The notes under the pieces were generated by a model. It saw only the letters and a list, made by a program, of their open reading frames with translations. It had not been told where the DNA came from and made no database searches. A stretch of 64,000 nt of DNA. Origin: Albimonas sp963977235. GTDB taxonomy: Bacteria; Pseudomonadota; Alphaproteobacteria; Rhodobacterales; Rhodobacteraceae. The stretch lies in the NCBI RefSeq assembly GCF_963977235.1, contig NZ_CAXBOD010000006.1, positions 1 to 64,000 on the forward strand, in the 5' to 3' direction. Shown piece by piece: positions 8,576 through 16,575 of the stretch. The stretch's first letter is position 1; every line of letters begins with the position of its first letter. The position numbers were made by a program, and so were the translations under genes.

Positions 8576-9562
8576 ATGCTCTGCGGACAAACGAGTTCTC
8601 TGGCCCCTTCAGTGAAACCCAGCTTGCCTGACAGCCGCCGCCTCCCGCCCCTCGACGCGCTGCGCGCCTTCGACGCCGCCGCCCGGCACATGAGCTTTGC
8701 GCGCGCCGCGGACGAGCTTCACGTGACCCCCGCCGCCCTCTCCTGGCGCATTCGCCAGCTCGAGACCGAGCTGGGCGTCCCCCTGTTCCGCCGCCTCAAC
8801 CGCGCGGTGGAGCTGACCGAGGCCGGCCGCGCCCTGGTCCCCGGCCTCGCCCGCGGCTTCGAGGCGTTCCGCGAGGCCCACCGCGCCGTCGCCCGCCTGT
8901 CCGAAAGCCGTCCGCTGAGCCTGACGGCCGGCCCGGCGCTGACCTCCAAGTGGCTGGCCCCGCGGCTGTTCCGCTTTGCCGACCTGCACCCCGAGATCGA
9001 GCTGCGCTTCGTCGCCTCGCTGCGCACGCTGGACTTCGAGCGGGACGAGATCGACTGCGCCCTGCGCCTCTCGGCGCAGGCCGACCCGGCGCTGTTCTCG
9101 CGCGAGCTGTGGCGCGAGACGATGCTGCCCGTGTGCACGCCCGAGCGCGCGGCGCGGCTGCGAAACCCGGCCGACCTCGCGGGGCAGACGCTGCTGCACG
9201 ACGACTCCATCGCGCGCATCCCCGGCGGGCCCGGCTGGCCCGAGTGGCTGCGCGCCGCGGGCCTGGACGCGCCCGGCGACCGGGGGCTGCGCTTCTCGAC
9301 CTTCGATCACGCGGTCGACGCGGCGGTCGAGAATGCGGGCGTGCTGCTGGGGCGCACCTTCCTGTGCGCACGAGAGCTGGCGGCGGGCCGGCTGGTCGCC
9401 CCCTTCGGCCCGGTGCTGCCGCTGCCCGGCGCCTATCGCTTCGTCTGTCCGAAGGGGGCCGAGCGCACGCCGCGCATCGCCGCCCTGCTCGCCTGGCTCG
9501 AGGCCGAGGCCGAGGCGACGCGCGCCCAGCTCGCGCCGCTGGGTTTCGCGCCGACGGTCTGA
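8576..9562 (+). CDS. LysR-family transcriptional regulator, GcvA-like
   Basis: A winged helix-turn-helix domain (RRLPPLDALRAFDAAARH, then SFARAADELHVTPAALSWRIRQLE) is followed by a periplasmic-binding-type effector domain (GPALTSKWLAPRLFRF). The overall pattern is that of GcvA-like regulators common in Rhodobacterales. The ATG at 8576 gives 328 residues, but the GGGAGGG upstream is almost adjacent to it; GTG at 8612 or TTG at 8624 would give proteins nearer the usual GcvA N-terminus. It probably controls the divergent small ORF or itself. Confidence 0.82.
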   Translation: MLCGQTSSLAPSVKPSLPDSRRLPPLDALRAFDAAARHMSFARAADELHVTPAALSWRIRQLETELGVPLFRRLNRAVELTEAGRALVPGLARGFEAFREAHRAVARLSESRPLSLTAGPALTSKWLAPRLFRFADLHPEIELRFVASLRTLDFERDEIDCALRLSAQADPALFSRELWRETMLPVCTPERAARLRNPADLAGQTLLHDDSIARIPGGPGWPEWLRAAGLDAPGDRGLRFSTFDHAVDAAVENAGVLLGRTFLCARELAAGRLVAPFGPVLPLPGAYRFVCPKGAERTPRIAALLAWLEAEAEATRAQLAPLGFAPTV

Positions 9563-9949
9563 GGGAGGGCGCCGGGTCGCCCGGGGCGGGCGAGGGCGGG
9601 CTAGGGCGGGCGGGGATGGGCGGGGTCGATCCGGGACCCGCGGGGGCGATTGTTTCAGGATCCAACCGTCGCCGCCGCAATCCCCAACACAGGCTCAGCA
9701 TTGGGGCGCAATCGCCTCAATCGCGTCGAACCGCCGCCGCGTTCGGGGTCGAGGGTGGGAATCAAGGCGCGGGTTCCCAGAGCTGCGACCGGGAAAACGC
9801 CCCTCGGATCCGGCGTGTCGACGCGATTGCCCCCCCTCTGACCGTCGACCGCCGGATCCATCCCCCCTCTCCCTCGCGGGCTTGACCCCGACCGGCGCCC
9901 CCGGCAGACCGGGCCGGGTCGTCCGCCCGTCCGCGATGGAGCCCCCCAG
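9563..9949. other. Gene-free region with two predicted hairpins
   Basis: No coding frame is convincing. Two structures are present: a nested one (9645-9652 with 9709-9716, enclosing 9682-9687 with 9701-9706) and a 17-bp stem with a one-base bulge (9806-9823 with 9843-9859). The second could terminate the LysR gene or belong to the leader of the DMT gene. Confidence 0.6.
9806..9859. repeat. Inverted repeat with 17-bp stem
   Basis: GGATCCGGCG at 9806-9815 pairs with CGCCGGATCC at 9850-9859, and GTCGACG at 9817-9823 pairs with CGTCGAC at 9843-9849; T9816 is a single bulge. The loop is 19 bases and pyrimidine-rich. No poly-T follows on either side. Confidence 0.75.
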
Positions 9950-10027
9950 ATGAGCCCTCCCCGCCCCACGCGCCAGCCCGCGCGTTCGCGTCCTGTCCGC
10001 CCTCCCCGCGCCGGAGCGACGGGGTGA
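9950..10027 (+). CDS. Possible 25-residue Pro/Arg leader ORF
   Basis: An ATG with GGAG 8 bases upstream opens a 25-codon frame with 7 prolines and 6 arginines. It ends in a TGA that overlaps the GTG start of the DMT transporter (GTGA). This is the form of a translationally coupled upstream ORF or leader peptide. Pro/Arg richness is expected of chance frames at this GC content, so support rests on the binding site and exact overlap. Confidence 0.3.
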   Translation: MSPPRPTRQPARSRPVRPPRAGATG

Positions 10028-10944
10028 GCGCGCCGAGCGAGGGCGCCGCGCGCCTGCGGGCGACGGCGGTGGGCTCGGCGGCGGTGCTGCTGTGGGCGCT
10101 GCTGGCGCTGCTGACCGTGCGCTCGGGCCGGGTTCCGCCGTTCCAGCTGGTGGCGATGTGCCTCGGCGTCGGAGCGCTGGTGGGGGTGGTCTGGGCGAAG
10201 GCCGCCGGTCGCCCGGCGCTGGCCGCGCTGCGCCAGCCCTGGCCGGTGGCGGCGCTGGGGATCGGGGGGATCTTCGGCTACCACTTCTTCTACTTCACCG
10301 CCCTGCGCAACGCGCCCGCGGCCGAGGCCGGGCTGATCGCCTACCTCTGGCCGCTGCTGATCGTGCTGTTCTCGGGCCTGCTGCCGGGCGAGCGGCTGCG
10401 GGCGCTGCATCTGCTGGGCGCGCTGGCCGCGCTGGTCGGGGCGGGGCTGATCCTCGCCCCCGGCGGGCGGCTGGTCTTTGCGGGAGAACATGCGCTGGGC
10501 TTCGCCGCGGCGGGGCTGTGCTCGCTGCTGTGGTCGGGCTACTCGGTCCTGTCGCGGCTGGCGGGCAAGGCCCCGACCGAGGCGGTCACCGGCTTCTGCG
10601 CCGCGGGCGCCGTCCTCTCGGCGCTGGCGCACCTGGGCCTCGAGACCACGGTCTGGCCTGCGACGACGGACGAATGGCTGGCGGTGCTGGCGCTGGGCGC
10701 GGGGCCGCTGGGGCTCGCCTTCTATGTCTGGGACGTGGGGGTGAAGCGCGGCGACATCCAGCTGCTGGGGGTGGCGGCCTATGGCGCCCCCCTACTCTCG
10801 ACGCTGGCGCTGGCGGCGGCGGGCGAGGCGGCGCTGACGCCCGGCCTGGCGTTGTCGGCTGCGCTCATCGCCGGCGGCGCGGGGCTCGCCGCGCTCGGCT
10901 CCGCCCGCAGCCGACGTCCCGGGCCGGTCGATCCGGCGGGCTGA
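10024..10944 (+). CDS. DMT-superfamily (EamA) inner-membrane transporter
   Basis: A 306-residue protein with about ten membrane helices and two EamA repeats, probably an exporter of small metabolites or amino acids. Recognisable blocks are GGIFGYHFFYFTALRNAP and AEAGLIAYLWPLLIVLFS in the first half and a matching GAPLLSTLALAAAGE in the second. The start is GTG with GGAG 7 bases upstream (10013-10016). Proteins of this shape include aromatic amino acid exporters, but the substrate cannot be assigned. Confidence 0.8.
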   Translation: MSAPSEGAARLRATAVGSAAVLLWALLALLTVRSGRVPPFQLVAMCLGVGALVGVVWAKAAGRPALAALRQPWPVAALGIGGIFGYHFFYFTALRNAPAAEAGLIAYLWPLLIVLFSGLLPGERLRALHLLGALAALVGAGLILAPGGRLVFAGEHALGFAAAGLCSLLWSGYSVLSRLAGKAPTEAVTGFCAAGAVLSALAHLGLETTVWPATTDEWLAVLALGAGPLGLAFYVWDVGVKRGDIQLLGVAAYGAPLLSTLALAAAGEAALTPGLALSAALIAGGAGLAALGSARSRRPGPVDPAG

Positions 10945-11078
10945 GCGCCATCCGCGCGCGCCCTGTCCGCATCAAGCCCTGCCGCCCTCAACAAGGCGGG
11001 GCGCAGGCCCCCCGGCCGCGCCCCTGCCCGGAGCTCTCGCCCCCTCCCGGGGGCTGGCTCCGCCGACCCTTCAGGGGG

Positions 11079-11252
11079 TCAGTGGATCGCGGGACTGAGC
11101 CGCACGATCTCCTCTTTCAACTTCAGCTTTTCGCGCTTCAAGCGGGACAGTTCCAGGTCGTTCATGGCCGGGCGGCGCTGCTCCTCTTCGATCGTGCGGG
11201 CGAGACTCTCGTGTTTCCTGCGCAGCTCGGTGATGTGGCCGGCGAGGTTCAT
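11079..11252 (-). CDS. YdcH/DUF465 family small protein
   Basis: A 57-residue, fully helical, charged protein: it begins MNLAGHITELRRKHESL and ends in KLKLKEEIVRL. This matches the short YdcH (DUF465) family, common in alphaproteobacteria and of unknown function; a two-helix coiled coil is expected. A strong GGAGGA lies 6 bases before the ATG. It stands alone between a DMT gene on the other strand and the M20 genes. Confidence 0.75.
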   Translation of the reverse strand: MNLAGHITELRRKHESLARTIEEEQRRPAMNDLELSRLKREKLKLKEEIVRLSPAIH

Positions 11253-11379
11253 GGACGTCCTCCTAGCAGATCATGCGGTGCCTATGAGAGTGGCGCCGAC
11301 AGCCCGAGTCGTCATCAAAAATACACGGGCTTGTGACGGAAAATTCGCCAGGGTTGAGAACACATGAATGTTAACGGCG

Positions 11380-11408
11380 CCTGATGCGCAATTTTGTTGC
11401 GCATCAGG
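11380..11408. terminator. Perfect 12-bp hairpin, possible terminator or operator
   Basis: CCTGATGCGCAA (11380-11391) and TTGCGCATCAGG (11397-11408) are exact reverse complements around the loop TTTTG. It lies 35 bases after the stop of the first M20 gene (minus strand) in an unusually AT-rich gap. Neither side has a long T run, so a regulatory palindrome is also possible. Confidence 0.55.
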
Positions 11409-11442
11409 GCAATATTATTTCAAAAATTCGCCCGCAGGCGGA

Positions 11443-12630
11443 TCACCGCCTCGGCAGCGCACGCTCCGCGATCCGCGTCCAGTAGTGGACGCCCAGCGGG
11501 CTGATCTCGTCGTTGAAGTCGTACATCGGGTGGTGCAGGGGCGCGGTGTCGCCGTTGCCGATGAAGATGAACGAGGCCGGCACCACCTGCCCGAAGAAGG
11601 CGAAATCCTCGCCCCCCAGCACCGCGGTCGCCTGCGCGTCGACGGCGCCCTCGCCGCAGACCTCGCGCATCACCTCGACCGAGAACTTCGTCAGCTCCGG
11701 GTCGTTCCAGGTCACCGGGTAGGCGTCGAGGCCCAGCTCCGCCTCGACCGTGCAGCCCATCGCGGCCGAGATCATCTCGCACTGCCGGCGCATCTCCTCG
11801 ATCAGCTGGCCGGCCAGCGCCTGGTCGAGCACGCGGACCGTGCCCCACAGCTCCGCCTCGGGCGGCAGCACGTTGTAGGCCGAACCTGCCGAGAACCTGG
11901 TGATCGAGATCACCGCGGGGTTCATCGGATCGCGCCGGCGCGAGACGATGGACTGGAACGCCGTGACCAGCTGCGCGCCCGCCACGATCACGTCGTCGGC
12001 CAGATGCGGCATCGCCGCGTGCCCGCCCCGCCCCTTGATCGCGATCTTGAAGCGGTCGGCATAGGCCAGCGCCGCGCCGGGCGTGGTGCCCATGGTCCCG
12101 GTCGGAGAGCCGGGGTGGTTGTGCATCCCGAAGGCCGCGCGCACCGGCCACCGCTCGAGCAGCCCGTCCTCGATCATCGCCTTGGCGCCGCCGCCGCCCT
12201 CCTCTGCGGGCTGGAACACGAAGACCAGGGTGCCCGAGAAGTTGCGCGTCTCGGCCAGATGTTTCGCCGCGCCCAGCAGCATCGTGGTGTGGCCGTCATG
12301 CCCGCAGGCGTGCATCTTGCCCGGCGTCTTCGAGGCGTGGGGCGCGCCGGTCTGCTCGAGGATCGGCAGCGCGTCCATGTCGGCGCGCAGCAGGACGCGG
12401 TCGTCCTTGCCGCTCGCCGGCCCGTCGGCGCCGTGCAGGATGCCCACCACGCCGGTCCTGCCCAGACCCTCGACCACCTCGTCGAAGCTCCAGGACCGCA
12501 GCTTGGCGGCGACCACGCCGGCGGTGCGGACTTCCTCGTAGTTCAGCTCGGGGTGTTCGTGCAGGTCGCGCCGCCACTCCGTCATCTCGGCCTGCATCGA
12601 GGCGATGGAGTTCGGGATCGGCTTGGTCAT
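11443..12630 (-). CDS. M20 family amidohydrolase (hippurate hydrolase-like), copy A
   Basis: A 395-residue cytosolic metal-dependent amidohydrolase of the M20D type, which cleaves N-acyl amino acids or hippurate-like amides. Metal and catalytic blocks are visible: RRDLHEHPELNYEE, LLRADMDALP, HACGHDGHTTMLLGAA, QPAEEGGGGAKAMI and the C-terminal GGEDFAFFGQ and PLHHP. The start at 12630 gives the standard N-terminus and has GGGGGA upstream. A close paralogue follows upstream at 12787-13977, so this is a tandem duplication. Confidence 0.88.
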   Translation of the reverse strand: MTKPIPNSIASMQAEMTEWRRDLHEHPELNYEEVRTAGVVAAKLRSWSFDEVVEGLGRTGVVGILHGADGPASGKDDRVLLRADMDALPILEQTGAPHASKTPGKMHACGHDGHTTMLLGAAKHLAETRNFSGTLVFVFQPAEEGGGGAKAMIEDGLLERWPVRAAFGMHNHPGSPTGTMGTTPGAALAYADRFKIAIKGRGGHAAMPHLADDVIVAGAQLVTAFQSIVSRRRDPMNPAVISITRFSAGSAYNVLPPEAELWGTVRVLDQALAGQLIEEMRRQCEMISAAMGCTVEAELGLDAYPVTWNDPELTKFSVEVMREVCGEGAVDAQATAVLGGEDFAFFGQVVPASFIFIGNGDTAPLHHPMYDFNDEISPLGVHYWTRIAERALPRR

Positions 12631-12786
12631 GGGTATCCCCCGAAAGGTCGAGCGCGGGCGGGGCCGCGGTGTGGTCGCATCGGGGTCGCAGACTGGCACG
12701 CGCCGCGCGGGCGCGGAAGCGCGCAGCGGTCGCAAGCCGACTTCCGTGCGCGTCACGTTGCGTCACGGGAGGGCGCCCCCCGCCGC

Positions 12787-13977
12787 TCAGCCCCGCGGCG
12801 GCAGCGCGCGCTCGACCAGCCGGGTCCACCAGGCGACGCCGTGGGGGGCGGCGGCGTCGTCGAAGTCGAAGGCGGGGTGGTGGAGGGGGGCCGAGCCGCC
12901 GTTGCCGATGAAGGCGAAGCACGACGGGACCGCCTGCGCGAACCAGGCGAAGTCCTCGCCCCCCATCTCGGCGGGCATCTGCGGGTCGACCGCCTCCGCC
13001 CCGGCCGTCTCGCGCATCACCGAGACGGCGAAGGCGGTGACCTCGGGATCGTTGACGAGCGCAGGATCCGCGTCGAGGCCCAGCTCCGCCTCGAGGCCAA
13101 GGCCATGGGCGGCGGCGACGCCCTCGGCCATGGCGCGAATCCCCTCGATCATCGGCGCGACGAGGGCGGGGTCGAGGGCCCGCAGCGTGCCCCACAGCTC
13201 GGCGGTCTGGGGGATGACGTTGTCGGTGGTCCCGGCCTCGAGGCGGGTGACCGAGATCAGGGCGGGGTTCATCGGGTCCCGCCGGCGGGCGACCAGCGCC
13301 TGCAGGCCGGCGACCAGCTGGGCCGCGGCCACGATCGGGTCGTCGGCCAGATGCGGTCGCGCGGCATGGCCGCCGCGCCCGCGCAGGGTGATGCGGAAGC
13401 GGTCGGAATAGGCCAGCATCGGCCCCGGCCGGGTGCCCATCGCCCCGACAGGCATCCCCGGAAGGGTGTGCAGCCCGAAGGCCGCGCGCACTGGCCAGCG
13501 CGTCAGCAGCCCGTCGTCGATCATCGCCTTGGCGCCGCGGTCGCCCTCCTCGGCCGGCTGGAAGACCAGCACGGCCGTGCCGGAGAAGGCGCGCGTCTCG
13601 GCCAGCCGCTTTGCCGCGCCCAGCAGCATGGCGGTGTGGCCGTCGTGGCCGCAGCCGTGGAAGGCGCCCCCGCGGGTCGAGGCGTGGGGCAGGCCCGTCG
13701 CCTCCTGCATCGGCAGGGCGTCCATGTCGGCGCGCAGCAGGATCCGCTCGCCCGCGCCCTTCGCCGGCCCGTCGGCGCCATGGATCACCCCGACGACGCC
13801 GCTCCGCCCGAGGCCCTCGACGACCTCGTCGAGCCCCCAGGCCCGCAGCTTTGCCGCCACCAGGGCGGCGGTTCGGGGCAGGTCGAAGCCGACCTCGGGG
13901 TGGGCGTGCAGGTCGCGCCGCCACGCGGTCAGCTCGGGCTGCATGGCGGCGACGGCGTTGGGAACGGGAAGAGGCAT
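12787..13977 (-). CDS. M20 family amidohydrolase (hippurate hydrolase-like), copy B
   Basis: A 396-residue paralogue of the next gene downstream with the same layout: RRDLHAHPEVGFDL, LLRADMDALPMQEATG, HGCGHDGHTAMLLGAA, QPAEEGDRGAKAM, GGEDFAWFAQ and PLHHPAFDFDD. All metal-site residues seen in copy A are kept. It lies 156 bases upstream of copy A on the same strand. The M20D family deacylates N-acyl amino acids; why two copies are kept is unknown, and differences around residues 170-190 may reflect different acyl preference. Confidence 0.88.
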   Translation of the reverse strand: MPLPVPNAVAAMQPELTAWRRDLHAHPEVGFDLPRTAALVAAKLRAWGLDEVVEGLGRSGVVGVIHGADGPAKGAGERILLRADMDALPMQEATGLPHASTRGGAFHGCGHDGHTAMLLGAAKRLAETRAFSGTAVLVFQPAEEGDRGAKAMIDDGLLTRWPVRAAFGLHTLPGMPVGAMGTRPGPMLAYSDRFRITLRGRGGHAARPHLADDPIVAAAQLVAGLQALVARRRDPMNPALISVTRLEAGTTDNVIPQTAELWGTLRALDPALVAPMIEGIRAMAEGVAAAHGLGLEAELGLDADPALVNDPEVTAFAVSVMRETAGAEAVDPQMPAEMGGEDFAWFAQAVPSCFAFIGNGGSAPLHHPAFDFDDAAAPHGVAWWTRLVERALPPRG

Positions 13978-14041
13978 CGACGGGTCCGGTCTGCGGCCCG
14001 GGGCGCGAGGGCGCGGGGCTCGTCCCGGTTGCACCCTGCCC

Positions 14042-14063
14042 GCCGGGCGGGGTCAAGCCCGGC
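14042..14063 (-). terminator. GC-rich hairpin after the methyltransferase gene
   Basis: GCCGGGC (14042-14048) pairs with GCCCGGC (14057-14063) about 25 bases past the stop of the methyltransferase gene. It belongs to a loose set of GGTCAAGCCCGG-type extragenic palindromes in this window. Confidence 0.45.
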
Positions 14064-14087
14064 GCGCGTCGGGACCGGCTCCGGCCC

Positions 14088-14900
14088 TCAGATATGCGGG
14101 GTCAGCGCCAGGGGCTCTGCGTCGCGCAGCACGGCGCGGGCGGCCTGCGAGAAATCCTCCCGGTCCGCCTCGTGCCGGGCGCCGGCGTGCAGCACGAGCG
14201 GCGCGAGCAGAGCCAGCGGTCCCCTCGCCCCCTTGCGCGCGGTCACGATTACCCGGCGGGCGCTGCGGCCCTCGCGCGCGGCCAGCGGCAGGATCCGCAC
14301 GTCCCCCGCCCGCCCGTCGAGCGCCACCAGGATCCGCCCCAGCGCCTCGGCCCGATGGATCGCGGCCAGCCGCCCCCCGGGGCGCAGGCGACGCAGGGCG
14401 GCCTCGATCCACGCGGTCACCGGCGCCGCCTCGACCCGCGCGCAGGAGCGGCCGGCGTCCCCCGGCGCAGGCGCGCCGGGCGGATACCAGGGCGGGTTGG
14501 TCAGCACATGGTCGAAGTCGAGCGCCTTCAGCGAGACCGGCGGCCGGGCCATGTCCCCCTCATGCACCCGCAGCGCGACGCCGGCCTCGGCGGCGTTGCG
14601 ACGGGCGAGCGCGGCATAGGGCGGCTGCAGCTCCAGCCCGTGCAGCTCAAGTCCCGGGATGCGGGCGGCGAGGCAAAGGGCGGCGGCCCCGGCGCCGCAG
14701 CCCAGATCCAGCGCCCGCTCGCCGGGGCGCGCGGGACAGGCCGCGGCCAGCAGCACCGGGTCGGTGGCGGCGCGATAGCCGCGGCGCGGCTGGCGCAGCA
14801 TCACCCGCCCGCCGAGCAGGGCGTCGCGGGTCAGCTCGGCCTCGGCGAAGGCCTCGGCGGGCAGCGGAGCGCCGTCCTGCGGACCGCCCCCGAGCCTCAC
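14088..14900 (-). CDS. SAM-dependent N6-adenine methyltransferase, TrmN6/YfiC-like
   Basis: A 270-residue class I methyltransferase. The SAM-binding motif I is ALDLGCGAGAAAL (63-75) and the catalytic motif is NPPWYPPG (135-142), typical of enzymes that methylate exocyclic amines of adenine or of glutamine. The GYRAATDPVLLAAACPA block near the N-terminus is characteristic of the tRNA1(Val) A37 methyltransferase family. Its start overlaps the DUF2007 stop by 4 bases. The exact substrate is inferred from family resemblance only. Confidence 0.78.
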   Translation of the reverse strand: MRLGGGPQDGAPLPAEAFAEAELTRDALLGGRVMLRQPRRGYRAATDPVLLAAACPARPGERALDLGCGAGAAALCLAARIPGLELHGLELQPPYAALARRNAAEAGVALRVHEGDMARPPVSLKALDFDHVLTNPPWYPPGAPAPGDAGRSCARVEAAPVTAWIEAALRRLRPGGRLAAIHRAEALGRILVALDGRAGDVRILPLAAREGRSARRVIVTARKGARGPLALLAPLVLHAGARHEADREDFSQAARAVLRDAEPLALTPHI

Positions 14901-15130
14901 CCGCGACGCTCCGGGGTCAGCTCGGCGCCGAGGTCGTTGTCGCGCAGCACCGCGCGGGCCAGGAAGGCCTGGTCGCGCGCCACCATCAGGCGCTGCGGCA
15001 GTACGCCCAGACTGCCCTCGAGGACGCTCGTGTGGACGTCGAATACGAAGCAGTCTATATCCTCGCCGCGAAGCAGGGCCGTGGCGAAGGCGATCGTGGC
15101 GGGGTTGGTGGTGCGCATCAGCTCGATCAT
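14897..15130 (-). CDS. DUF2007 family small protein
   Basis: A 77-residue protein starting MIELMRTTNPATIAFATALL and carrying DIDCFVFDVHTSVLEGSLG, the pattern of the DUF2007 'putative signal transducing' family. Its biochemical role is unknown. The start at 15130 gives the family N-terminus; the frame is open 20 codons further upstream, but that part is atypical. It overlaps the methyltransferase by 4 bases and is divergent from the polyprenyl synthase, an order I recognise from other Rhodobacterales. Confidence 0.78.
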   Translation of the reverse strand: MIELMRTTNPATIAFATALLRGEDIDCFVFDVHTSVLEGSLGVLPQRLMVARDQAFLARAVLRDNDLGAELTPERRG

Positions 15131-15234
15131 GTCCGCAGGGTTACCCGCACCGGCCCCGCCCGTCGAGACGCGGGCGCGCCGACCCGACACCCCGCGCGGC
15201 CGCTTCGGCGTGACGCGCGCCTCGAACGGACCCG

Positions 15235-16284
15235 ATGCCGCCCGTGACCGCGCCCTCCGCCTCCTCCGCCGCCGTCCCGCAGCCCGCCCGCGACGCTTCG
15301 CAGGACGCGTTCCAGCGCCTGATGGGCCTCGTTGCCGACGATCTGGAGGCGGTCAACCGTCTGATCGCCGAGCGCATGGCCTCCGAACATGCGCCGCGCA
15401 TCCCCGAGGTCACCCGCCATCTGGTCGAGGCCGGCGGCAAGCGCCTGCGCCCGATCCTGACGCTGGCCGCGGCCCGCCTGGCCGGCTATGACGGACACGA
15501 TCACGTGAAGCTGGCCGCGACCGTGGAGTTCATCCACACCGCCACCCTGCTGCATGACGACGTGGTCGACGAAAGCGCCCAGCGCCGCGGCCGCCCCACC
15601 GCCAACCTTCTGTGGGACAACAAGTCCTCGGTGCTGGTGGGCGACTACCTGTTCGCCCGCAGCTTCCAGCTGATGACCGAGGCCGAGAACCTGCGCGTGC
15701 TCGCGATCCTGGCCAACGCCTCGGCGGTGATCGCCGAGGGCGAGGTGCTGCAGCTCGCCACCGCCAACGATCTGGGCACCGGCGAGGCCGCCTACCTGCA
15801 GATGATCCACGGCAAGACCGCCGCGCTGTTCGCCGCCGCGACCGAGGTCGGCGGGGTGATCGCCGCCGCGCCCGAGGCGCAGGTGCAGGCGCTCAAGTCC
15901 TACGGCACGGCGCTCGGCATGGCCTTCCAGATCGTCGACGACGTGCTCGACTACGGCGGCGCCTCGGCGAGTCTGGGCAAGAACACCGGCGACGATTTCC
16001 GCGAGGGCAAGGTCACCCTGCCCGTGCTGCTGGCGGTCGAGGCCGCCCCGGACGAGGCCGCCCGCGCCTTCTGGAAGCGGGTGATCGAGAAGCGCGACCA
16101 GACCGAGGGCGACCTCGCCCACGCGATGGAGCTGATGACCGCCGCGAACGCCCTGACCGGCGCCGAGACCCGCGCCCGCGCCTATGCGGCCCAGGCCCGC
16201 GAGGCGCTGGCCGTGTTCCCCGACTCCGACCTGCGCGCCGCGCTCGAGGGGGTGGTGGAGTTCGTGGTCGCCCGCCTGAACTGA
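15235..16284 (+). CDS. ispB: Long-chain polyprenyl (octa/decaprenyl) diphosphate synthase
   Basis: Trans-prenyltransferase that extends farnesyl diphosphate with isopentenyl units to make the ubiquinone side chain. Both aspartate-rich motifs are present, LLHDDVVDES (105-114) and QIVDDVLDYGG, along with GGKRLRPILTL and GKTAALF. At 349 residues it has the usual length plus a short variable N-terminus; an internal start nearer residue 21 cannot be excluded. Chain length (C40 or C50) cannot be read with confidence; rhodobacterial enzymes usually make C50. Confidence 0.88.
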   Translation: MPPVTAPSASSAAVPQPARDASQDAFQRLMGLVADDLEAVNRLIAERMASEHAPRIPEVTRHLVEAGGKRLRPILTLAAARLAGYDGHDHVKLAATVEFIHTATLLHDDVVDESAQRRGRPTANLLWDNKSSVLVGDYLFARSFQLMTEAENLRVLAILANASAVIAEGEVLQLATANDLGTGEAAYLQMIHGKTAALFAAATEVGGVIAAAPEAQVQALKSYGTALGMAFQIVDDVLDYGGASASLGKNTGDDFREGKVTLPVLLAVEAAPDEAARAFWKRVIEKRDQTEGDLAHAMELMTAANALTGAETRARAYAAQAREALAVFPDSDLRAALEGVVEFVVARLN

Positions 16285-16431
16285 CCCGCCGCCCGAGGCG
16301 GACGCGGCGGCCCCTGCGCCGCCTCGCGTCCCGCGGCGCAGATCTCGCGGCTCGCGGCGCAGATCCCGCCCGGCCGCGCCGCCCCTCCCGGCGGACCTCT
16401 CGTCCCCAAACTTGCGTCAACCCTTTGACTT

Positions 16432-16445
16432 GCCGGCCGGCCGGC
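16432..16445. repeat. GCCGGCCGGCCGGC palindrome flanked by TCAACC/GGTTGA
   Basis: A 14-base perfect palindrome sits upstream of the MFS gene, with TCAACC at 16417-16422 and GGTTGA at 16446-16451 as outer arms. It could terminate ispB or be an operator. The rest of the 16285-16575 gap shows no gene apart from a 17-codon frame just before the MFS start. Confidence 0.45.
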
Positions 16446-16575
16446 GGTTGAGTGCAGGCGACGCCGCGCGACCGCGGCGCCGACGCGGCGGGCCGGGACC
16501 CGCGGGAGACGGAGCCTCGACCCCTATGGATGCGACACCAGGCAGCGCCCCCATGCTCGGCCGGCCCTGCGCGAC

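Noticed and set aside
11368..14619. A 1083-codon open frame on the plus strand across the M20 genes
   Set aside because: It is the antisense shadow of two intact M20 genes with all metal motifs on the minus strand; its translation is Arg/Gly/His-rich low complexity, as expected at this GC content.
16425..16453. TTGACT with a downstream TTGAGT as a sigma70 promoter for the MFS gene
   Set aside because: The -10 element does not resemble TATAAT and the spacer is a GGCC palindrome; not strong enough to report as a promoter.
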